From NCBI GenBank assembly GCA_965237895.1, contig CBDEGR010000001.1, positions 372,001 through 436,000 of the forward strand: 64,000 bases of DNA. Direction: 5' to 3'. The position numbers and the translations under genes were made by a program. A model generated the notes under the pieces. The model worked only from the letters and a program-made list of their open reading frames with translations. It searched no databases and was not told the DNA's origin. Source of the stretch: CBDEGR01 sp965237895. GTDB lineage: Bacteria; Acidobacteriota; Terriglobia; UBA7540; JAPUME01. How positions within the stretch are numbered: position 1 is the first letter of the stretch; every line of letters begins with the position of its first letter. Shown here one piece after another: positions 44,183-53,029 of the stretch.

Positions 44183-44576
44183 TCAGTATATGGCCCAGCA
44201 GCCGGGGGTGACCAGCTCGACCAGATGATGGTCCGGGTTGCGAAAATAGAGGCTGCGCCCGCCCCGCTCCCAGTGCGTCTCTTCTTCGATGAGAATTTTT
44301 TTCTCTTTGAGCACGCCGCGCCAGCCTTCCAATTCTGAGGCGGGGATGGCAAAGGCCACGTGGAGGTTCCCGTCGCCGTCGTGGGGCGTCCGCAAGCTCA
44401 AGAGAGCCGCGCTTCTTGAAAAGCAGAAGCACGTGCCCCTCTGGGACACTCAGCGCCTGGACCAGGCTGTCGGCAAACAGCGATTCACACCCGAACAGCG
44501 TCCGGTAGAAACGGCTGGAGCGTTCCAGGTCCTCCACGTACAGCGAGGTCTCAAGGAGGCCCGATAACTGAGGCAT
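44183..44576 (-). pseudogene. VOC (glyoxalase/bleomycin-resistance) protein, frameshifted
   Basis: AGGAG precedes ATG 44576. The first frame gives LSGLLETSLYVEDLERSSRF and YRTLFGCESLF; at about 44400-44410 it passes to a second frame, HDGDGNLHVAFAIPASELEG and YFRNPDHHLVELVTPGCW. The joined ~130-residue protein has the two beta-alpha-beta-beta-beta modules and the metal ligands (His, Glu) of small VOC enzymes. One indel disables it. It lies 34 nt from lctP on the same strand. Confidence 0.82.
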
Positions 44577-44609
44577 GAGATCTTCTCCTTTCCGGCGGCG
44601 CCGGGAAGA

Positions 44610-46304
44610 TCAGAAGACGTGAGGGAACAGAACATAACAGAAGAGCAGACCGAGCAGGCCCGCCGCAATGGTGTAGTAGAACATAGGCCAGATGGTTTTG
44701 CGAATCAGCGCGCCTTCGCGGCCCACCAAGCCCACCGTGGCGCTGGCGGCCACCACGTTATGTACGGCGATCATATTGCCCGCCGCGCCGCCCAGCGCTT
44801 GCAGTCCCAGGATGATCAGGTGCGGGACGCCGATGCGGTCCGCCACGCCGTACTGAAACAGGCCGAACATGAAGTCGCTCACCGTGTTGCTTCCCGCTAC
44901 GAAGGCGCCCAGCGCCCCGATGGTGGGCGCAAAGAAGGGCCACGCCCTGCCGACCAGGTCGGCCACGGCTTCGGCCAGAACGATCGGCATGCTGGCGAAC
45001 TTCGCGTCAACCACTTCTGAATCGATAAAGACGCGCACCATGGCGACGGCAAACAGCAACGCCAGCGCGGGCTTGGCCAGCGTATGCGCCGCATCCCTCC
45101 AGGCTTTTTTAGCTTGGGATATTTTCATGCCATGAAGCCATATCGTTGCCAGGGCCACCAGGAAAAAGATTGTCCCCGGAAGGTAGACCGGCTGGACCGC
45201 CTGTGACATTCCCGTTCCCAGGATGTCCGGCCAGGTAAAGGTAAGCTTATTCGAGGTAAGTAGCTGTTTCAATCCGAGAGCAGGCACTCGGGTGAGGACC
45301 AGCAGCACGGCCACCATCAGGTAGGGGCTCCAGGCTCGTGCCAGTGAGTGTGTGACCTTTTCCTGCCCCGCCTCGGCCGAGATGGTACCGACCCAATCGG
45401 CTTCCCATTCGTTTTTGGGCGGAAATTGCCAGGGTTCGCCCTTGGGAATGAACAGCCCTTGGCGCGCTGCGGTGACAACGATCAACATGCCCACCCCGCT
45501 TCCGATAAGCGACGGGAATTCCGGGCCGAGAAGAACTGCCACCGCGAGGTAAGGAATGGTAAATGCCAATCCCGCAAGGACGGCAAACTTCCACGCCGCC
45601 AGCCCTTCGCGGAATGATCTATTTTTCCCGAAAAAACGCGTCATCATCGTCACCATGATGAGCGGGACAAAGGTGCCGACAATGGCGTGTGGCAGCGCGG
45701 CGAAGACTCCGATCTGGCGGATGAACTCATCGTAAGGCAGGCCCGACTGCGCCAGGGCATTTTCAACCTCGAATACGTCGAGCGACTTCCCCATGCCGAC
45801 CAGGATGGGAGTGCCCACGGCCCCGAAGGTGACCGGCGTGCTCTGAATGATGAGCGAGACCATGACGGCGGCCAGCGCCGGGAATCCCAGGGCCAAAAGT
45901 AAGGGAGCGCAGACGGCGGCCGGGGTGCCGAACCCGGCTGCTCCTTCGATGAATGACCCGAAGAGCCACGCTACGATGATTGCCTGGATCCGCCGGTCGG
46001 GTGAGATGCCCAGAAAGCCGTGACGGATCGCTGCCAGCGCGCCGCTCTCACGCAGCGTGAATAGCAAGACGATGGCGCCGAAAATGATGGAAAGCAGCGT
46101 CGCGGCGATGATGGTTCCGCTAATCGTAGCCGCGAGGACCCGAACCAGGGGGACCTGCCACAAGGTGAGGGCGATCACGAGCGTGATGCCATAGGCCATC
46201 GGCATGGCCTTGACCGCGGGCCAGCGCAGGATGACCAGGAAGAACATCACGGCGGCGATGGGCAGCAGGGCAATGAGAGCGTAGTAACTTTCTGTTCCGT
46301 CCAT
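44610..46304 (-). CDS. lctP: L-lactate permease family transporter
   Basis: 564 residues, about 13 hydrophobic segments. Family blocks are WPAVKAMPMAYGITLVIALT, GSFIEGAAGFGTPAAVCAPL, GLQALGGAAGNMIAVHNVVA and SATVGLVGREGALIRKT. It imports lactate or glycolate with protons or sodium across the inner membrane. It starts 6 nt after the MFS gene and is cotranscribed with it. A substrate other than lactate is possible given the uronate context. Confidence 0.92.
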   Translation of the reverse strand: MDGTESYYALIALLPIAAVMFFLVILRWPAVKAMPMAYGITLVIALTLWQVPLVRVLAATISGTIIAATLLSIIFGAIVLLFTLRESGALAAIRHGFLGISPDRRIQAIIVAWLFGSFIEGAAGFGTPAAVCAPLLLALGFPALAAVMVSLIIQSTPVTFGAVGTPILVGMGKSLDVFEVENALAQSGLPYDEFIRQIGVFAALPHAIVGTFVPLIMVTMMTRFFGKNRSFREGLAAWKFAVLAGLAFTIPYLAVAVLLGPEFPSLIGSGVGMLIVVTAARQGLFIPKGEPWQFPPKNEWEADWVGTISAEAGQEKVTHSLARAWSPYLMVAVLLVLTRVPALGLKQLLTSNKLTFTWPDILGTGMSQAVQPVYLPGTIFFLVALATIWLHGMKISQAKKAWRDAAHTLAKPALALLFAVAMVRVFIDSEVVDAKFASMPIVLAEAVADLVGRAWPFFAPTIGALGAFVAGSNTVSDFMFGLFQYGVADRIGVPHLIILGLQALGGAAGNMIAVHNVVAASATVGLVGREGALIRKTIWPMFYYTIAAGLLGLLFCYVLFPHVF

Positions 46305-46310
46305 TTCGGC

Positions 46311-47645
46311 TTACGCTTGCCCGTTCTGGGCCGGCACCGGAATATCGACTTGCTTGATTCGTCCGACGACCAAGACCAGCACCACGGCTGCAATCGGATG
46401 CAGGAGGGCCGCCAGCGCAAAGACCGGCGCGTAGGAGACCGTGTCCACCAAATAGCCGGTGAGCAGAGTGAACAGCAGTCCGCCGAAGGCCGCGCCCGTG
46501 CCACTCAGGCCGGAGACCGACGCCACCACGTTGCTCGGGAATAGATCAGCCGGCAGCGTCAGCATATTCGTCGACCAGCTCTGGTGGGAGAAGGTAGCTA
46601 AGGAGATTAAACCAATGACAACGGCCAGGCTGTCTGTTTGGACGACGAATACCGCGCCGGACATCATACATGCGCTGGTAATCATCACCGTTCGTCGCGC
46701 TTTGTTGGTCGACCAGCCCTGGCTCATCAGCAAGCTGCCCATGCCGCCGCCCACCAAACATCCGGCGTCGGCAGCGAGGAAGGGAATCCAGGCCAATGCG
46801 CCGATCTCAAGTAGAGAGAGGCCGCGCTCGTTGCTGAGATAGTTCGGTAACCAGAAGACGTAGAACCACCAAACCGGGTCGGACAGAAAACGGGCCAGCA
46901 CCAGCCCCCAAACCTGACGGTAGCGAAGCAGATGAAGCCAGGGAATTTTGGGGGCGAGAGCCTGCGGCGCTGGGGCAACCTCCTCACAAACCTCCTCAAC
47001 TTCAACAGGCTCACCGGGCAAAGGTTCATCGCGTGGGGTCGGCGGTGGAGTGCCGGGATAGGTCCCCAACCAAAGAACGAGCCAAAAAAGTCCGCCGCCG
47101 CCGATAAGGACAAAGGTCCACTGCCAACCGTAGAGAGTCGTAATCCAAGCGATCAGAGGCGGCGCGATCAAAGCGCCCGTGCTCGATCCGGTGTTGAAGA
47201 TGCCCATGGCGAAAGAGCGCTGGCGGGGAGGGAACCATTCGGCAATGGTCTTGGCGGCCCCGGGCCAGTTGCCGGCTTCGCCGGCGGCCAGCATGAAACG
47301 GAAAGCCATAAAGCTTTTTACGCCCCGTGCCCAGCCGTGCAGTATCGTGGACATGGACCACCAGACGAAGATCAGCGCGAATCCCCAGCGCGTCCCGATG
47401 CGGTCGAAGATCGCACCCGAACCCGATTGCATTATCATGTAGGCCAACTGGAACGACATGATGATGTAACTGTAGTCCTGGTTGCTCATGCCGAATTCCT
47501 CGCGGATTACCGGCGCAAGGACGGAGAGCGTTTGGCGGTCGATGTAATTCAGGACTGTCACCAGAAACAGGAGGATGGCGACCCACCACTTGAAATAGGG
47601 GCCTTTTCCTGTGCGGGCAGCAAGCGGATCGGCTTGGGAATTCAT
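46311..47645 (-). CDS. MFS transporter, hexuronate (ExuT-like) group
   Basis: 444 residues, 12 hydrophobic segments. LNYIDRQTLSVLAPVIREEF, RFMLAAGEAGNWPGAAKTIA, EWFPPRQRSFAMGIFNTGSS and GALIAPPLIAWITTLYGW are hallmarks of the anion:cation symporter branch that carries hexuronates. An unusually acidic central loop (GEPVEVEEVCEEVAP) is present. Between iolB-like and lctP genes on the same strand, so it probably brings in a uronic acid processed by the isomerase. Confidence 0.88.
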   Translation of the reverse strand: MNSQADPLAARTGKGPYFKWWVAILLFLVTVLNYIDRQTLSVLAPVIREEFGMSNQDYSYIIMSFQLAYMIMQSGSGAIFDRIGTRWGFALIFVWWSMSTILHGWARGVKSFMAFRFMLAAGEAGNWPGAAKTIAEWFPPRQRSFAMGIFNTGSSTGALIAPPLIAWITTLYGWQWTFVLIGGGGLFWLVLWLGTYPGTPPPTPRDEPLPGEPVEVEEVCEEVAPAPQALAPKIPWLHLLRYRQVWGLVLARFLSDPVWWFYVFWLPNYLSNERGLSLLEIGALAWIPFLAADAGCLVGGGMGSLLMSQGWSTNKARRTVMITSACMMSGAVFVVQTDSLAVVIGLISLATFSHQSWSTNMLTLPADLFPSNVVASVSGLSGTGAAFGGLLFTLLTGYLVDTVSYAPVFALAALLHPIAAVVLVLVVGRIKQVDIPVPAQNGQA

Positions 47646-47800
47646 AGTGTTATTCGGTCTCCGAAATTATTTGGATAGGCCGCGCACCTACACGTACTCA
47701 CGGCCTTCGGGTCCCGGAAAATAAAACAACATTTTTCCCTGAACGGCCGAGGGTCTCCTGCAAGAGAACTTACGGCCTTCGTGAAAAAGAAAGGGTCGTG

Positions 47801-48628
47801 CTAAGACTTGCCGACCCAGGCAAAGCGCGGGTCTTCGGCCCAAGCGCCGTAGCGGCGCTCTTCGCCGGCCAGCACCCAGGTGTAGTGCAACTGGTAACCT
47901 GGTGTGGCCACCACCGGGTGGTAACCCTTCGGCAGCAGGACCGTATCGCCGTCTTCGATGACGAAGACGTTGTTGAAGCTGTCGGGGCTTTTATCTTCGG
48001 GGTTCGTATAGGTCCAGATCATTCCGGAACCCCCGGCGGGTTTGGTGCGGAAGTAGTAGATCTCTTCGAGCGGCGCTTCATGCGGCGGATTGTTCTTGTC
48101 GTGCTTGTGGGGCGGATAGCCGGACCAGTTGCCCGAGGGGGTAATCGTTTCGCCGGCCAGGAGTCGCTCGGCGGGAATATTGTCGGCCAGGCTCGAGTAG
48201 ACCGTGCGCTGCCAGTTCGCCTTACCCACTTCCTTGGCGACGGCGTCCTTGGGGGGAATGTATGCCGGCGGGGTATCGACGGAGGTGGAAGGGGCGGAGA
48301 AGGTTCCGGCATCGAGTTTCTCCTTGCCGCCGGTAAATTTGTACTCGGCCTGGGGGGGAATGTAGATCATTCCCGGAGGCCCGGAGAAGACGTCCGGGCG
48401 GCCCGCGGAAACCTGAAATTCAAAATCTTTCCCTGCCTGATTCTTCACCGTTGCGGTGCCATCGCCGGTAAAGATGTCTACCACCAATTCGCGGGCTTCA
48501 CTTTTTCCTTGGTAGCTTTCGCCGGACTTCAGTTCGAGCCGCGCGAAGTCCAAAAAGCGGAGGACGCCGGGCGGCACGACGTGCTCAAAATTGCGCGCCA
48601 GGGCTTTGGATTTGATCAAGCGTTCCAT
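47801..48628 (-). CDS. iolB: 5-deoxy-glucuronate isomerase (IolB family)
   Basis: 275 residues, full length, a double cupin. Metal ligands are in SGYPPHKHDKNNPPHEAPLE-EIYYFR (His, His, Glu) and LLPKGYHPVVATPGYQLHY (His). It converts 5-deoxy-glucuronate, or a related keto-uronate, in inositol/uronate catabolism. No other iol genes are present, so a KduI-like role on uronates is equally possible. AAGGTG precedes the ATG and a TATAAT promoter lies upstream. Heads the iolB-MFS-lctP group. Confidence 0.88.
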   Translation of the reverse strand: MERLIKSKALARNFEHVVPPGVLRFLDFARLELKSGESYQGKSEARELVVDIFTGDGTATVKNQAGKDFEFQVSAGRPDVFSGPPGMIYIPPQAEYKFTGGKEKLDAGTFSAPSTSVDTPPAYIPPKDAVAKEVGKANWQRTVYSSLADNIPAERLLAGETITPSGNWSGYPPHKHDKNNPPHEAPLEEIYYFRTKPAGGSGMIWTYTNPEDKSPDSFNNVFVIEDGDTVLLPKGYHPVVATPGYQLHYTWVLAGEERRYGAWAEDPRFAWVGKS

Positions 48629-48661
48629 GGGTCACCTTCTTGGTTTCTAGGGTAGTCCACG

Positions 48662-48667
48662 ATTATA
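48662..48667 (-). promoter_or_regulatory. -10 element upstream of iolB
   Basis: A perfect TATAAT on the minus strand 33 bp before the iolB ATG. The matching -35 is weak (TTTACG at 16 bp), as expected for an activator-dependent or moderate promoter. Confidence 0.5.
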
Positions 48668-48804
48668 GGAGAGAAATGCCTTCCGTAAAGCAAATAATTT
48701 TTATTGTATCTTTTTCGAGGGGGTGTCGCTTTCCCCGCGCGGATGATAGGATGAAGCGAAATCAGCGAACATTAACTGCTTCCAAACGAGGTTAAAACGG
48801 ACAT

Positions 48805-49575
48805 ATGGCTTATACGGGATTCAGCTTGGAGGGAAAGACCGCTCTGGTCGTCGGCGGCACCAGTGGCCTTGGAAAGGCGATCTCTTTGGGGTTAGCTGCC
48901 AGCGGCGCGAATGTGGTGCCGACGGGCCGCCGTCCCGGGGAAGTGTCGAAAACGGCCGAGGAGATTCGCCGCCTGGGCGCAAAGAGCTTGGAGGCGGCTG
49001 GGGACGCGACGGACCGCAAGAGCTTGCAGCAGGTGATCGACAAGGTGGTCGGCGAGTTCGGAGCGATTGATATTCTGGTCAATTCGGCCGGGATAACTAA
49101 GAAAGGTCCTTCGGAAGATTTTGCCGAGGAGGATTGGAACAACATTATCAACCTCAACGTCAACGGGTTGTGGAACGCCTGTCAGTTGGTAGGCCGCGTG
49201 ATGAAGGAGCGGAAGAAGGGCAAGATCATCAATATCGCCTCGCTTGCTTCCTTTGTGGCGATGAACCAGGTGACGGCCTATTGCGCTAGCAAGGGCGCGG
49301 TGGCGCAGATTACGCGCGCGCTGGGCAGCGAATGGGCGCAGTACAATATCAATGTGAATGCCATCGCTCCCGGAGTTTTCGAGACGCCCATGAATACGAA
49401 GCTCATCAACCAGCCCGAGCGCAAACAGAAGATTCTCTCCCGCACGCCGATGGGACGCTTCGGCAACGTGGAGGAGGTCCAAGGGGCGGCGATCTTTCTG
49501 GCCTCCGAGTCTTCGAACTTCGTCACCGGAGAGGTGCTGGCCGTCGACGGCGGGTTCCTGGCGGTGGGAGTCTGA
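48805..49575 (+). CDS. SDR-family dehydrogenase (KduD/gluconate 5-dehydrogenase type)
   Basis: 256 residues. NAD(P) motif TALVVGGTSGLGKAISLGLA, active site Tyr and Lys in VTAYCASKGAVAQITRAL, structural NSAGIT and C-terminal VTGEVLAVDGGFLAVGV. In this context (divergent from iolB/ExuT-like genes) it most likely oxidises a keto-deoxy-uronate or gluconate derivative. Complete and well conserved. Confidence 0.88.
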   Translation: MAYTGFSLEGKTALVVGGTSGLGKAISLGLAASGANVVPTGRRPGEVSKTAEEIRRLGAKSLEAAGDATDRKSLQQVIDKVVGEFGAIDILVNSAGITKKGPSEDFAEEDWNNIINLNVNGLWNACQLVGRVMKERKKGKIINIASLASFVAMNQVTAYCASKGAVAQITRALGSEWAQYNINVNAIAPGVFETPMNTKLINQPERKQKILSRTPMGRFGNVEEVQGAAIFLASESSNFVTGEVLAVDGGFLAVGV

Positions 49576-49593
49576 GGGACGGGATCGGTCTCT

Positions 49594-50514
49594 ATAGTAA
49601 AAGCTATTTTCCTGTTTCTTTCGACCAGTCCGACGGCGCGGAAGCTGCTCTCCAGTCCCCGTCTCTGCTCCGGCGTGATTCAGCGCTTCATTGCGGGCAA
49701 TCATCTTCCCGAAGCGCTGGAGACGGGAAGAAGGCTGAACTCCCAGTCGATATGGGTCACGATGAATCGGTTGGGGGAGGGCGTCGAGGACCGGGCCACG
49801 GCCGAATCGACCGCTCGCTTTTATCATGAGATGGCCGATGGGATTCGAAGCGGAAAGGTACAGGGAACCATCGCCGTCAAGCCCACGCAGATCGGCCTGG
49901 ATGTGGACCGGGAACTCTGCCGCTCTTTGGTTATGGATCTCGCCCGGAAGGCGGACTCTTTGGGGAATACGCTGGAAGTGGATATGGAGGCGTCCGCTTA
50001 TACCGAAGCAACCCTCAACATCTATAAGTCGGTTTTGAAGATTTTCCCCAAGACGCGGCTGGCGATTCAGGCTTATCTGCACCGAACTGAGTCGGACCTG
50101 GAAGAGTTGAGGAAACTCGGCGCCCGCATCCGTCTGGTCAAAGGCGCTTATCGCGAGCCGAAGAGTGTGGCTGTCCAGAGCAACCGAGAAGTGAACCGGA
50201 AGTTCATGCGGCTGACCGAGTGGATGTTGAAGGAGTTTGATTGTCCGGCCATCGGCACGCACAACGAGGAGATGCAGAACCACGCGCTGGAGGTCATCCG
50301 CCGGGAAAAGCTCTCCCCGGAGCGCTATGAGTTTCAGTTCGTCTACGGCATCCGGCGGGACATCGTGGAGCAAAGAGTGAAGGAAGGGCACCGCGTACGC
50401 GTTTATATTCCTTATGGGAGCGAGTGGCACCCTTACTTTATGCGGCGGTTGGCTGAGCGCCCGGCGAACGTCTGGTTTGTAGTAAAGAACGTGGTGCGGG
50501 AAGCGTTTTCCTAG
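49594..50514 (+). CDS. Proline dehydrogenase, start codon unclear
   Basis: The conserved part begins before the first GTG (49675): codons from 49594 encode IVKAIFLFLSTSPTARKLLS, as in normal proline dehydrogenases, but contain no ATG, GTG or TTG. From there the FAD barrel reads SIWVTMNRLGEGVEDRATAE, VDMEASAYTEATLNIYKSVL, RIRLVKGAYREP, FVYGIRRDIVEQRVKEGHRV and YGSEWHPYFMRRLAERPANV. It oxidises proline to pyrroline-5-carboxylate, feeding electrons to quinone. Starting from ATA 49594 or from GTG 49675 (truncated by 27 residues) are both possible. Confidence 0.85.
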   Translation: MVKAIFLFLSTSPTARKLLSSPRLCSGVIQRFIAGNHLPEALETGRRLNSQSIWVTMNRLGEGVEDRATAESTARFYHEMADGIRSGKVQGTIAVKPTQIGLDVDRELCRSLVMDLARKADSLGNTLEVDMEASAYTEATLNIYKSVLKIFPKTRLAIQAYLHRTESDLEELRKLGARIRLVKGAYREPKSVAVQSNREVNRKFMRLTEWMLKEFDCPAIGTHNEEMQNHALEVIRREKLSPERYEFQFVYGIRRDIVEQRVKEGHRVRVYIPYGSEWHPYFMRRLAERPANVWFVVKNVVREAFS

Positions 50515-50540
50515 AAAAATCCTTTACCGGCACCCGGTGA

Positions 50541-50951
50541 TTGTTCACTTTGACCCGGCGAAAAAACTACGTTGCGGCGGCGCTGGGGATTGTCGGGGGG
50601 TATTATGGTGGCCAGGCGCAGCTTCGCAGCAGGAATTGGAAGTTGCCGGAGGGCCCGCGCGATTGCATCGATTTCCGCAAAGCCCAGGAACATCTGGGGG
50701 ATGCGGGTTGCGTTACCGGCAAAATTCTCGATGTGTATACTTCGGCCCGCGACAATACGCTCCTCAATTATTGTGTCGACTATCGGGATTGTCCGTTTCA
50801 AGCCGTAATCTTTTCCGAGGACCGGGACAAGTTCGGCAACCTCGCCACCTTATTGGGCCGGGAAGTGGAGCTGACCGGCGCGATTGAATTCTACCAAGGC
50901 CGGGCGGAGATCAAGATTCGCGACCCGGTTCAGGTCCGAGTTCTGCCGTGA
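50541..50951 (+). CDS. Exported OB-fold-like protein
   Basis: About 136 residues; TTG starts at 50541 or 50550. An N-terminal membrane or signal segment (NYVAAALGIVGGYYGGQAQL) is followed by a small beta domain: DAGCVTGKILDVYTSARDNT, FQAVIFSEDRDKFGN and LLGREVELTGAIEFYQGRAE. The pattern (small barrel, VTGKI...VELTGxI) is that of OB folds such as tRNA_anti-like or nuclease-associated domains. No catalytic residues. It overlaps the next gene by 4 nt and may be coexpressed with the TPR protein. Confidence 0.6.
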   Translation: MFTLTRRKNYVAAALGIVGGYYGGQAQLRSRNWKLPEGPRDCIDFRKAQEHLGDAGCVTGKILDVYTSARDNTLLNYCVDYRDCPFQAVIFSEDRDKFGNLATLLGREVELTGAIEFYQGRAEIKIRDPVQVRVLP

Positions 50952-52324
50952 GCCGACGCATGCGAATGAAAACGTCTTTTCCCGTATATATCTTTCTTTT
51001 CACGATCCCCTTCTTTTTTTCAAGAATCCTTCCGGCGCAAGAACAGCATCAACCTCGGCAAGTTTCTAAGACTCTTTCAGAAGGCTACCGCCTGCTGGAA
51101 GAGAAGGATTACGCCGGAGCAGAGCTCAGTTTTCGCCGGGCGCTGGGAACCGGAACCCGGACCGGGGCTGCGCACCGGGGACTGGGGTTGGCTCTCTGGA
51201 GCCAGGGGTATCTGGAATCCTCCGAACATTCGCTGGAGCGGGCGGTCGACCTGGAACCTGCGGACGCTGCGGTCCAAATGGACTTGGCTCGCCTACGCGA
51301 TGACCTTTACCGCAGCGCTTCGACTCCGGGCCGGAGGGAGACGTATCGGCAAAAGGCGGAGGCGTCCTTTCGCCAGGTTCTGGAAATGGAACCGGATAAC
51401 CTTAATGCGCGGCTCCGGCTGGGGAACCTGCTCTTGGAGTCTCGTCGGATTCCGGAGGCCGTCAGGGAAGCGGAGAATGCGGCCCGTCTGGCTCCAGAGA
51501 ACGTAAAGGCGCGCCTACTGCTGGCCCGGGCCCATCAGTTGAAAGGTGATTGGGGGCGGGCGGAGGTGCAGTTTAAGGAAGTTCTTGCGCTGGAACCGAA
51601 CCACACACAAGCTCTCGTCGGGTTGGGCGAAGTTCTTCGTGAGCGGGGTGATTTGACGGCTGCGGCCGAAAGGCTTCAGGCCGCAGTTCGAGCCCACCCG
51701 GACCTGTGGGGGGCGCATCGCGCGCTGGGTGAGGTTCATCTTCAAGCCAAGCGGAGCCCGGAGGCCGTCCGGGCCTTTACGCGTGCCGTGGAGCTTGAGC
51801 CTCGCGACTGGCAGAGCCGCTTTCACCTGGGAATGCTGTTGCGCGGCAGGGGCCGTCTGGCGGAGGCCACCGAGCATCTGGAACGAGTCATTGTGGCGAA
51901 GCCCGACCAGTGGGCCGCTTATGAGGAACTGGGGTATGTACTGTTGCGTCAGGGGAAATTGGAAGAGGCCGAGGCGAAGGCGGGGGCCGTATTGCGGGTA
52001 AAACCGGAAGCGCCGGAAGGGCATGTCCTGCTGGCACTCGTCGGTTGGCGGCGAGGCGAGACGGATGACACCCTGGCCGAGTGCGCTTGGGTGCTGGGGG
52101 AGCGGCCCGACGATTTGACGGCCCTTACGCTCCAGGCGCTGGCCTTGTGGAAGCTGGGTGAAAAGCAACAGGTGCGCCGGATCATGACTCAGCTCGCCCA
52201 GAGGCAGCCCGAGTTGTTCAACCCGCAGGCCTTTTGCCGACAAGTCCTCTGCACGCCGGGCGACGGGGAGCCGATTCAGCAGCTGCTCCGTCGGCATCGG
52301 TACCTGCTCTTGCCGATGCGTTAA
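50948..52324 (+). CDS. Exported TPR protein
   Basis: 458 residues with a signal peptide (FPVYIFLFTIPFFFSRILPA). At least eight TPRs cover residues 40-430 (for example YLESSEHSLERAVDLEPADA, FRQVLEMEPDNLNARLRLGN, AEVQFKEVLALEPNHTQALV, AVRAFTRAVELEPRDWQSRF). GTG 50948 overlaps the preceding stop; ATG 50960 or 50966 are alternatives. Probably a periplasmic scaffold; partner unknown. Intact. Confidence 0.85.
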   Translation: MSRRMRMKTSFPVYIFLFTIPFFFSRILPAQEQHQPRQVSKTLSEGYRLLEEKDYAGAELSFRRALGTGTRTGAAHRGLGLALWSQGYLESSEHSLERAVDLEPADAAVQMDLARLRDDLYRSASTPGRRETYRQKAEASFRQVLEMEPDNLNARLRLGNLLLESRRIPEAVREAENAARLAPENVKARLLLARAHQLKGDWGRAEVQFKEVLALEPNHTQALVGLGEVLRERGDLTAAAERLQAAVRAHPDLWGAHRALGEVHLQAKRSPEAVRAFTRAVELEPRDWQSRFHLGMLLRGRGRLAEATEHLERVIVAKPDQWAAYEELGYVLLRQGKLEEAEAKAGAVLRVKPEAPEGHVLLALVGWRRGETDDTLAECAWVLGERPDDLTALTLQALALWKLGEKQQVRRIMTQLAQRQPELFNPQAFCRQVLCTPGDGEPIQQLLRRHRYLLLPMR

Positions 52325-52397
52325 GCGTTTTTTGGAGGAGGGTAATTGGAACTCAGGAAGGTTTAAGCAGGGTAGAAAATTGAAAAAGGAGAATTTT

Positions 52398-52669
52398 ATG
52401 AGCAAAATATAAAGAGATAAAGATCGGGTCTGCCTTCAAGCTGGGCGGAGTTTGTACGCGATGATGGGGTTAATCCTTGGAGCTCTTTTCACCTTGGTAG
52501 CGCTCCTAGGCGGATTGGCGGAGGGAGGAGCTAAGGAAATGGGACCTTGGCGATTGTAATTCTCCCGATTTTCTATGGTGTGATGGGAGCCTTAATATCC
52601 GCATTGACCGCTGTTTTCTACAACCTTGCCGCCATGTTGGTGGGAGGGTTGGAGGTTGAGACCGAGTAG
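52398..52669 (+). pseudogene. Small DUF3566-like membrane protein, three frameshifts
   Basis: AAGGAG lies 7 nt before ATG 52398. A continuous protein appears only by changing frame three times (about 52407 in a run of A, about 52452, about 52545): YKEIKIGSAFKLGGV, LYAMMGLILGALFTLVALLG, GLAEGGAKEM and TLAIVILPIFYGVMGALISA, then LTAVFYNLAAMLVGGLEVETE. Two hydrophobic hairpins and the KIGSAFKLGG start resemble DUF3566-type proteins. The strong ribosome binding site shows it was a working gene recently. Confidence 0.65.
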
Positions 52670-52958
52670 GTTGGAGTTTGGAATGAATTACGGTTCCGTT
52701 CCTAAAATTTAATATTTTTGGACGGGAAACCTTTTCGGCCTGGGGTCAATCTAATGATCGTGTCGTGCTCATGAGCGTGTCGGGGTTGGTCTCAAATAAA
52801 AAAGTCGAAAAACGAGCGCTGGCGTCCATGGAACAGGGAAGCGATTGCCTGCAACGGGCCGAGGCGGCTCCTCCGTTCGGGTGTGCGGGAGGGGCTGGTC
52901 CCATCTCAGCGGGGTAACCCAGATTTTAGGGGCCGAGAAGGATTTGTTGCCTTCCTGC
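52670..52958. other. About 290 bp before the GWxTD promoter, no gene seen
   Basis: No supported frame. The segment 52850-52920 is rich in G/C with several self-complementary arms (GGCCGAGGCGGC, GGGAGGGGCTGGTCCC) and could be a structured leader or small RNA; nothing identifies it. Confidence 0.35.
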
Positions 52959-52987
52959 TTGACATGGCAATTCGGTGAAAATACAAT
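52959..52987 (+). promoter_or_regulatory. Promoter of the GWxTD gene
   Basis: TTGACA (52959-52964), 17 bp, TACAAT (52982-52987), 42 bp before the ATG at 53030. The best sigma-70 match in the window. Confidence 0.8.
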
Positions 52988-53029
52988 AGTAGCGGGTATT
53001 TTTCCAATCTAATACCGTCAGGGGGAAGG

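Noticed and set aside
48892..50430. 512-codon minus-strand frame
   Set aside because: It runs antisense across the SDR and proline dehydrogenase genes; composition typical of antisense frames.
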